Assembly (NCBI GenBank): GCA_946615875.1
Contig: CAMOIK010000058.1
Location: forward strand, 1 to 11,722
DNA length: 11,722 nt
Origin: an uncultured Verrucomicrobiota bacterium
GTDB lineage: Bacteria > Verrucomicrobiota > Kiritimatiellia > RFP12 > UBA1067
Reading direction: 5' to 3'
In this document: piece by piece, positions 6,894 through 11,722 of the stretch
How positions within the stretch are numbered: position 1 is the stretch's first letter
Layout of the letters: each line of letters opens with the position of its first letter
Notes under the pieces: model-generated
Databases searched by the model: none
Told to the model about the DNA's origin: nothing
What the model saw: the letters and a program-made list of their open reading frames with translations, nothing else
Made by a program: the position numbers and the translations under genes

Positions 6894-7018
6894 GGTCTAT
6901 GGAAGCATTTTGCATTGCATTTGCCCGTTTTTCCATTTCGCCCGTCCAACGCTCGTCTCGCCCGCCAAAGAGTGCAAATATGCAATTCGGGATGTTCGAT
7001 TTTACAAGTTTTTAGGGG

Positions 7019-7048
7019 TTGCGCGAATTGTCGGAATTTTGCTATAAT
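7019..7048 (+). promoter_or_regulatory. Extended -10 promoter of the LamG-repeat protein gene
   Basis: TGCTATAAT (7040-7048) is a perfect extended -10. The best -35 is TTGCGC (7019-7024, three of six matches) at an 18-bp spacing, which is acceptable for an extended -10 promoter. Transcription should start near 7055, leaving an unusually long leader of about 238 nt before ATG 7293. Confidence 0.7.
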
Positions 7049-7076
7049 GTGTGCGTCATGAGGGGTGTTGCACATA

Positions 7077-7189
7077 GCAAAAGGTGCTTTTTCGCCTTTG
7101 CAGACGCGGTTTTCGCCGCGTCCGGGGTGAGCGTGTCGCAATTTACCCCCCCCCCCCCCCCCAGACAATAACGGTGCGCCGGGGCGCAC
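7077..7189 (+). promoter_or_regulatory. Structured 5' leader of the LamG-repeat protein gene
   Basis: Three hairpins can be drawn. GCAAAAGGTG pairs with CGCCTTTGC (7077-7101) with one bulged A, one G-U pair and a 6-nt loop. GACGCGG pairs perfectly with CCGCGTC (7103-7122) around a 6-nt loop. GTGCGC pairs perfectly with GCGCAC (7174-7189) around CGGG. The poly-C tract lies between the second and third. I do not recognise a known riboswitch class. None of the hairpins has a following T run, so they are not terminators as they stand. Confidence 0.45.
7146..7162. repeat. Homopolymeric tract of 17 C
   Basis: Seventeen consecutive C lie in the leader of the LamG-repeat protein gene, about 90 nt after the predicted transcription start and 130 nt before the start codon. 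C or G runs of this length are prone to slipped-strand length change during replication and are the classic substrate of phase variation of surface proteins. The length in a single assembled sequence is uncertain because long homopolymers are hard to read. Confidence 0.85.
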
Positions 7190-7292
7190 GGCGTCCATAT
7201 CCACACCCTGTGCACGGGAACGCGCGAGGCGTTTCCGGCGCGGCGGCGCTTTCTTCTCTTTTCCCACGAAAACCCCAAAAGGAGCTCATCAA

Positions 7293-10073
7293 ATGAAAAG
7301 ACGACTGAAACTCTTGCTTGCGGCGTTTGCCGCATTCGCTACGGGCGCCGCCCTCGCCGAGGACGCGTATATTCAGTCCGACGGCACGCAGTTCATCAAC
7401 ACGGGCTACTACCCGAACGGAAAGACGAAAATAGAGGTCGATTTTCAACTTACAGAGGCTAAGGAAGGTAGCGACTGCGTCTTCGGCAATTACGGGGACT
7501 CGAATTTTTCCGTTCTCCTTTATGCCAAGCCAAACGTTTCATCCGAGCAGTTCCAGTTCTGCGGCAGGGATGGCGGATGGAATGCTCAAAACACGGGTGT
7601 CGCTGTCGATACGGAGCGCCATAGAGCCGTAATCGACGTTCCGGGAAAGAAGACCGAGATGTTCGCGTCCGACGGAACGCGAGAAGGCAGCGCGTCTTTC
7701 AAAAGCGATTGGACTTATGAGGCAAAGGCGAACTGGCCGATAGCCCTGTTCGCGTCGTGCAACAACGCGTCCGGCACCAGCGCAAGGCAACACGTCAAGG
7801 CCAAGATATACGGTGTGAAGATATGGGAGAGCGACGACAAAGGCCAGACGCAGCTCCTTCACGATTATTCGCCGACAGTCAAGGGCGGCATTGCGGGCTT
7901 CCTCGATGCGCAGACCGGCACGTTCCTCTACGACACTCGCGCCCCCGGCGCCGGTGTGTTCTCGTATGGCGGCGACATCAAGACTGTTGCGGACGATGGA
8001 TATGTAGAGAGCGACGGCAACGAGTTCGTGAACAGCCGCTATCATGTCAACCCGGCGACGAAGATAGAAGTGGATTACGCTCTCACCGACACGACCACCG
8101 GACAGCAGCGCATCTGGGGCATGGACGGAGAGGAGCCGATGGCGTCGCTGTATGTGCAAGGCGCGCTGACAATCGCTTTTGGCTTCGGCGACACTTTCGT
8201 CAACAGCGACACGCAGACGGGAATCAAGGCCGATACCGCCCGGCACACGGCGGTCATAGACGTCGTGAACAAAAAGGCGGCTTTCATAACTGGCGTCACC
8301 ACCAATTGGGTGAAGAACGCCATCCTTGATACTCACGTGCCGACGAAAACCGCGCGTAGGCCGATCGGTCTCTTCGGAGACCTTTCCAATGTCAATGGCA
8401 CCGGCGCGAACAACAATGCGAAGGTGAGGATATATCGCGCAAGGTTCTGGACCGGCGACGAGCTCGTGCACGACTACGTCCCTTGCGTCCAAGGAGGAAT
8501 TGTCGGCCTCAAAGACAATGTCGACGGCGCGTTTGTCACGGCGGAAGGCGCTGGCGAGCTGAAGGCCGGCGGGAACATCGCCGAAGAAGCGGGCCCCGGC
8601 TACATAGCGAATGGCCGCGAGGCTTACTTCGATACGGGCCACACTCCTACGCCGCATACTCGCGTTGAAGTGGACTACCTTTGCATGGACGACCACAAGG
8701 ACTGGCGAATCTTCGGGTCGTTCGCTGGCGGAAAGCTTTACATGAACCACTACGTGAACGGCGGCCAGAATTACGCATGGAGCTGCATGGACGGCAACGG
8801 CAACTGGGAGACGACCGGCATACGTGTCTATACGAAGCGCCGCCGCACGTTCATACTCGATCCCCATACAGACTTCGTCGGGCTTGTGACCGCCGGATAC
8901 ACGAATTACACGGCCAAGGTTTCCACCGTGATCGCTGGCAAGGACGGCACGTATGTGCAGAACGGCGGTCGAACGCTCAAGCTGTTCGCCGACGGCGACG
9001 CGAACAACATGACGGATCTCCGGCTTTATGGTTGCAGGATATTCGAGGCTGACGAACTTGTCCGCGACTACATCCCCTACGTGATGGATGGAGTCGCGGG
9101 GCTCTACGACCGCGAGAACAAGACCTTCACTGGCTCGGCAAACAACGCGGCTTTCACGTACGGCGGCGACATAACGATACGTCAGGACGCCTACGTGGAG
9201 TCGAACGGAACGCAGGGCATCAACCTCAACTACTTCATGAAGGGCAAGGAGTCGCGCGTCGAAGCCGACTTCGCGTTCACAGACGTGTTGCCGCTGCAGG
9301 CCCGCGTGTTCGGCCAGGATTCTGGCGGTGGACTTTTGATGGCGCTTTATATCAATGGCAAAGGCAATATAAATTTCGGTTTTGGCAATACGTTCATCAA
9401 CAACCACGGCCCGATGGGGGTTGCAGACACGAAGCGGCACACCGCCGTCATCGACGGCTACCACGACCGCCTTTACTGGATCACTGCGGGCGTAACGAAC
9501 AATAATTACGACATCAGCGCCGATGCGCACGGCAACAACGCGACATGGCCGATGGGCGTCTTCGCGACACCCGACAACCAGAGCGCGACCACTTGGCGCA
9601 ACGGAGCGAAGATGAAGCTCTACTCCCTGCGCATCTACGAGAAAGACGTCCTGAAGCACGAATATCTGCCGTATAAGGACAAGAACGGGAAAGTCGGGCT
9701 CTACGATACGAAAGCCGGCGGCCCTCTCTTCGATGCGCGCAACTCCGCGACGCCGTTCACGATGTCCGGCCGCGGCGTCGATGGCGCGGAGAAGTGGCTC
9801 GCCGTGCCGCAGAATTGCTCGGTGGTGCACGGCGGCAGCGTCACGCTCTCGGCGAATGCCTCCGGCGCGCAGAGCTACAAATGGACGAAGAACGGCGAGG
9901 CGGTCGAAGGCGGCGCGAACGGAGAACTGACCGTGTCTTGGGAGAAAAGCGGCAAATCCTTCGAATACGCCGTCACGCCGGTCTATGACGTCCTGGGCGT
10001 CCCGACCGAGGGCGAGGCTGTGACCTGCGAGGTCGAGAACCAGCCGCTAGGCTTGATGATCATGGTGCGATAA
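7293..10073 (+). CDS. Secreted protein with four LamG-like repeats and a C-terminal Ig-like domain
   Basis: This 926-residue protein has a clear Sec signal peptide (basic MKRRLK, hydrophobic core, cleavage after ALA at residue 22). Four jelly-roll, LamG/concanavalin-like repeats of about 200 residues start near residues 26, 237, 437 and 634. Each opens with a YxxSxGxxxxxxxY-like strand, has a V(D/E)(V/A)D(F/Y) strand about 20 residues later, an RHTAVID-like strand, and ends with RIYxxDxLxxDYxPxxxxGxxGLYD. Repeats 1 and 3 resemble each other, as do 2 and 4. Residues from about 832 form an Ig-like domain (SVTLSANASGAQSYKWTKNG, 847-866). No membrane anchor, sortase or PEP-CTERM signal is seen at the C-terminus. 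LamG folds usually bind glycans or proteins, so a surface or extracellular binding role is likely; no catalytic motif is visible. A strong AAAGGAGC site precedes ATG 7293. A terminator-like hairpin follows. Confidence 0.9.
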   Translation: MKRRLKLLLAAFAAFATGAALAEDAYIQSDGTQFINTGYYPNGKTKIEVDFQLTEAKEGSDCVFGNYGDSNFSVLLYAKPNVSSEQFQFCGRDGGWNAQNTGVAVDTERHRAVIDVPGKKTEMFASDGTREGSASFKSDWTYEAKANWPIALFASCNNASGTSARQHVKAKIYGVKIWESDDKGQTQLLHDYSPTVKGGIAGFLDAQTGTFLYDTRAPGAGVFSYGGDIKTVADDGYVESDGNEFVNSRYHVNPATKIEVDYALTDTTTGQQRIWGMDGEEPMASLYVQGALTIAFGFGDTFVNSDTQTGIKADTARHTAVIDVVNKKAAFITGVTTNWVKNAILDTHVPTKTARRPIGLFGDLSNVNGTGANNNAKVRIYRARFWTGDELVHDYVPCVQGGIVGLKDNVDGAFVTAEGAGELKAGGNIAEEAGPGYIANGREAYFDTGHTPTPHTRVEVDYLCMDDHKDWRIFGSFAGGKLYMNHYVNGGQNYAWSCMDGNGNWETTGIRVYTKRRRTFILDPHTDFVGLVTAGYTNYTAKVSTVIAGKDGTYVQNGGRTLKLFADGDANNMTDLRLYGCRIFEADELVRDYIPYVMDGVAGLYDRENKTFTGSANNAAFTYGGDITIRQDAYVESNGTQGINLNYFMKGKESRVEADFAFTDVLPLQARVFGQDSGGGLLMALYINGKGNINFGFGNTFINNHGPMGVADTKRHTAVIDGYHDRLYWITAGVTNNNYDISADAHGNNATWPMGVFATPDNQSATTWRNGAKMKLYSLRIYEKDVLKHEYLPYKDKNGKVGLYDTKAGGPLFDARNSATPFTMSGRGVDGAEKWLAVPQNCSVVHGGSVTLSANASGAQSYKWTKNGEAVEGGANGELTVSWEKSGKSFEYAVTPVYDVLGVPTEGEAVTCEVENQPLGLMIMVR

Positions 10074-10100
10074 CGTCCCGTGACAGTCTGTCGCCACGAG

Positions 10101-10137
10101 CGCCGTCGCCGCGTCTGCGGCGGCGGCGCGTCGCTTT
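10101..10137 (+). terminator. Strong GC hairpin after the LamG-repeat gene, probable terminator
   Basis: CGCCGTCGCCGC (10101-10112) pairs with GCGGCGGCGGCG (10117-10128) in a 12-bp stem with one wobble pair and a GTCT loop, 28 nt after the stop codon. The tail has only three T (10135-10137) set 6 nt away, so it is a weak intrinsic terminator by the T-run criterion. Its position between a stop codon and the next promoter supports the role. Confidence 0.55.
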
Positions 10138-10178
10138 CCCGACGCTCGAAGCGCGCCTCCGGGGGGATGAGATTAGCA

Positions 10179-10208
10179 TAGACTAACACGGGAGAGATAT
10201 GATATAAT
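10179..10208 (+). promoter_or_regulatory. Extended -10 promoter of the hnd operon
   Basis: TGATATAAT (10200-10208) is a perfect extended -10. TAGACT (10179-10184, four of six matches to TTGACA) lies 18 bp upstream of TATAAT. Transcription should start near 10215, giving a leader of about 29 nt. The leader carries an AAGGA ribosome site before ATG 10244. Confidence 0.75.
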
Positions 10209-10243
10209 ACCCGCCAACTGGACTCCAATAAGGACAAAACGAC

Positions 10244-10723
10244 ATGAGCAAGGAACTTGAAAAGATGACGCCTGAGCTGCGCGCATTCATCGAGGAGTGG
10301 AAGGCGAAGCCCGGCAACCTGATCATGGTGCTGCACCGTGTGCAGCAGACTTACGGATATATTCCGCGCGAGATAGCGATCGAGACGAGCGAGATTCTCG
10401 GCGTGCCGCTCGCCAAGATCTACGGCGTGATCACGTTCTACAACTTCTTCAGGCTGCAGAAGGCCGGGAAGTACAACGTGCAGGTCTGCCTCGGCACCGC
10501 ATGCTACCTGCGCGGCGGCGACGACATCATCAAGACCTTCGAGCGCCAGCTGGGCGTCGGGCTGAACGCGACCACCGAGGACGGGATGTTTTCGGTCGAG
10601 GCGGTCCGCTGCCTGGGCTGCTGCGGGCTGGCCCCCGTCGCCGTCGTCAATGGCGAAGTCCACGGCAAGCTGGAGTCCAAGGACGTCGAACGCATCATCA
10701 AGCTCTACCGCGAGCGCGGCTGA
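10244..10723 (+). CDS. hndA: NuoE-like [2Fe-2S] subunit of NAD(P)-linked hydrogenase
   Basis: This 159-residue protein belongs to the 24-kDa NuoE family. An N-terminal helical bundle (about 1-75, with QQTYGYIPREIA at 34-45 and IYGVITFYNFF at 59-69) is followed by a thioredoxin-fold ferredoxin domain. The [2Fe-2S] ligands are Cys82 and Cys87 (CLGTAC) and Cys123 and Cys127 (CLGCC). It is the first gene of the operon, 18 nt ahead of hndB. The order NuoE-like, small ferredoxin-like, NuoF-like is that of hndABC of NADP-reducing hydrogenases and of hydrogenase HydABC systems, not of respiratory complex I, where nuoE is flanked by nuoD and nuoF. The subunit relays electrons from the flavin subunit. 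An NAD-dependent formate dehydrogenase module is the main alternative. Confidence 0.92.
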   Translation: MSKELEKMTPELRAFIEEWKAKPGNLIMVLHRVQQTYGYIPREIAIETSEILGVPLAKIYGVITFYNFFRLQKAGKYNVQVCLGTACYLRGGDDIIKTFERQLGVGLNATTEDGMFSVEAVRCLGCCGLAPVAVVNGEVHGKLESKDVERIIKLYRERG

Positions 10724-10741
10724 TTTACAAGGAGAAACACC

Positions 10742-11137
10742 ATGGCAAAGTTGACACTTGAGGATCTGCGCAGGATGCGCGGAGAGAAGCAGAAGGCGAT
10801 GGAGATGCGCGACACCTCCAACAAGGACGTGCAGGTGATCGTGGGAATGGGGACGTGCGGCATCGCCGCCGGCGCCAAGGATACGTTCACGGCGCTCGTG
10901 AACACCATCAGCGAGAAGGGCCTTACCAACGTCCTCATCCGCCAGACCGGCTGCATGGGCCTGTGCCACTCCGAGCCGACCGTCGAGGTCGTCGCGCCCG
11001 GAATGCCGACCGTCATCTACGGCCACGTCGACGCCGCCACGGCGAAGGACATCGTGGACAAGCACATCATCGGACACGCGCTGATCGACGACAAGATCCT
11101 CGACCGCCCGTCCATCGACATCATCAAGAACGGCTAA
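10742..11137 (+). CDS. hndB: HndB-like thioredoxin-fold [2Fe-2S] ferredoxin subunit
   Basis: This 131-residue protein has a basic N-terminal helix (LEDLRRMRGEKQ, 6-17) followed by a thioredoxin-fold ferredoxin domain. Visible cysteines are Cys39 in GMGTCGIAAGA (35-45) and Cys71 and Cys75 in GCMGLC. The second cysteine of a NuoE-type C-x4-C pair is Gly44 here, so only three candidate ligands are present in the whole chain. As far as I recall the GTCGIAAGA form is normal for the HndB family, so this is probably not damage. It is preceded by AAGGAG and lies between hndA and hndC (18- and 14-nt gaps). Its presence points to an Hnd-type hydrogenase and away from complex I. Its exact electron-transfer role is not well established. 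Confidence 0.87.
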   Translation: MAKLTLEDLRRMRGEKQKAMEMRDTSNKDVQVIVGMGTCGIAAGAKDTFTALVNTISEKGLTNVLIRQTGCMGLCHSEPTVEVVAPGMPTVIYGHVDAATAKDIVDKHIIGHALIDDKILDRPSIDIIKNG

Positions 11138-11151
11138 GGAAGAAAAGACCT

Positions 11152-11722
11152 ATGGCATACGAATCATACGTATTGGTGTGCGGCGGCACGGCCTGCTGCT
11201 CCGGCGGCGGCGACACCGTCGTGGAGGAGTTCAAGAAGGAACTGGCGGCCGCCGGCCTTTCCGAAAAGGTGCAGGTCGTCGTGACCGGGTGCCTCGGCTT
11301 CTGCGAGCAGGGCCCGATCGTCAAGATCCTCCCGCAGGGCACGTTCTACGTGCAGGTGAAGCCTGCGGACGTTGAGGAGATCGTCAAGGAGCATCTGGTG
11401 AAGGGGCGCGTCGTGCAGCGCCTCTGCTACGACCCCGAGCAGGCGAAGAAGCTCGTCGCCGAGGCGAACATCCCGTTCTACCAGAAGCAGTACCGCATCG
11501 TGCTCAGGAACTGCGGCGTGATCGACCCGGAGAAGATCGAGGACTACATCGCCCGCGACGGCTACAAGGCCATCGAGAAGGTGCTCTTCGAGATGACGCC
11601 CGAGCAGGTGGTCGAGGAGATGCTCAAGTCCGGCCTGCGCGGACGCGGCGGCGCCGGCTTCCCGACAGGCATGAAGTGGAAGTTCGCGCAGCAGCAGCCC
11701 AAGGGCCAGAAGTACATGGTCT
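11152..11722 (+). CDS. hndC: NuoF-like flavoprotein subunit HndC, N-terminal part (truncated by window end)
   Basis: The 190 complete codons seen cover the N-terminal third of a protein that is normally about 590-600 residues. Residues 1-85 form a thioredoxin-fold [2Fe-2S] domain with Cys10, Cys15, Cys47 and Cys51. This extension is typical of HndC/HydB and absent from most complex I NuoF. From about residue 110 the NuoF core begins, and the glycine-rich nucleotide motif GLRGRGGAGFPTG (161-173) for FMN and NAD(H) is intact. The protein is the entry or exit point for NAD(P)H electrons and, in bifurcating enzymes, the likely bifurcation site. The start has GGAAGAAAAG ahead of ATG. The frame is open to the last base. 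The C-terminal [4Fe-4S] domains and the hydrogenase subunit should follow outside the window. Confidence 0.94.
   Translation, partial: MAYESYVLVCGGTACCSGGGDTVVEEFKKELAAAGLSEKVQVVVTGCLGFCEQGPIVKILPQGTFYVQVKPADVEEIVKEHLVKGRVVQRLCYDPEQAKKLVAEANIPFYQKQYRIVLRNCGVIDPEKIEDYIARDGYKAIEKVLFEMTPEQVVEEMLKSGLRGRGGAGFPTGMKWKFAQQQPKGQKYMV

Noticed and set aside
7141..7190. C tract as the spacer of a second promoter
   Set aside because: No acceptable -35 before it or -10 after it (nearest candidates TTTACC and CAATAA match poorly).
7539..9830. 763-codon open frame on the minus strand opposite the LamG-repeat gene
   Set aside because: It mirrors the coding frame of a GC-rich gene with a signal peptide, ribosome site, promoter and clear domain repeats. 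The translated product is rich in Arg, Val, His and Ala and shows no domain, and it has no start signals.
1..11722. CRISPR array, insertion sequence, integrase or phage genes
   Set aside because: No transposase or integrase motifs, no regularly spaced repeats and no flanking target duplications were seen on either strand.

Overview
The window is a GC-rich piece of a bacterial chromosome. Marks of a Gram-negative (diderm) cell are an LptF/LptG-type lipopolysaccharide-export permease, a lipoprotein with a HAD fold and a large secreted LamG-repeat protein. Together with an Hnd-type bifurcating-hydrogenase operon these suggest a strict anaerobe. My best guess, from recognising the style of the LamG repeats, is a gut or sediment member of Verrucomicrobiota/Kiritimatiellota. 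That placement is inference, since no 16S or other marker gene lies in the window.

Layout. Bases 1-234 hold no gene I can support. trmL (235-696, +) encodes a tRNA wobble-base methyltransferase. It converges with, and overlaps by 22 bp, a minus-strand block that reads in the order yihY (5427-6419), pyrK (4657-5430), pyrD (3734-4666), lptF/lptG-like permease (2640-3737), a short-chain dehydrogenase (1832-2611) and a HAD-fold lipoprotein (675-1799). The first four are joined by overlaps (4, 10 and 4 nt) and the last two follow gaps of 28 and 32 nt, so this looks like one operon mixing pyrimidine synthesis with envelope functions. Upstream of it is a separate 56-residue 2[4Fe-4S] ferredoxin (6504-6674, -) with its own promoter and terminator.

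The 618-bp region 6675-7292 is a divergent control region. It carries the ferredoxin promoter, an imperfect inverted repeat, an 11-bp tandem repeat, a 12-bp palindrome, an extended -10 promoter for the rightward gene and a long structured leader with an uninterrupted run of 17 C. That leader precedes a 926-residue secreted protein (7293-10073, +) made of four LamG-like domains in an A-B-A-B order and a C-terminal Ig-like domain.

After a strong hairpin and another extended -10 promoter comes a rightward operon, hndA (10244-10723), hndB (10742-11137) and hndC (11152 to the window end, truncated). It is the electron-input module of an NAD(P)-linked, probably electron-bifurcating [FeFe] hydrogenase. 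The catalytic subunit is expected just outside the window.

The most interesting signals are the poly-C tract in the leader of the surface protein (a candidate phase-variation switch, with reading frames around it that would change with tract length), the A-B-A-B domain duplication, and the reuse of a TGnTATAAT promoter at three unrelated genes.
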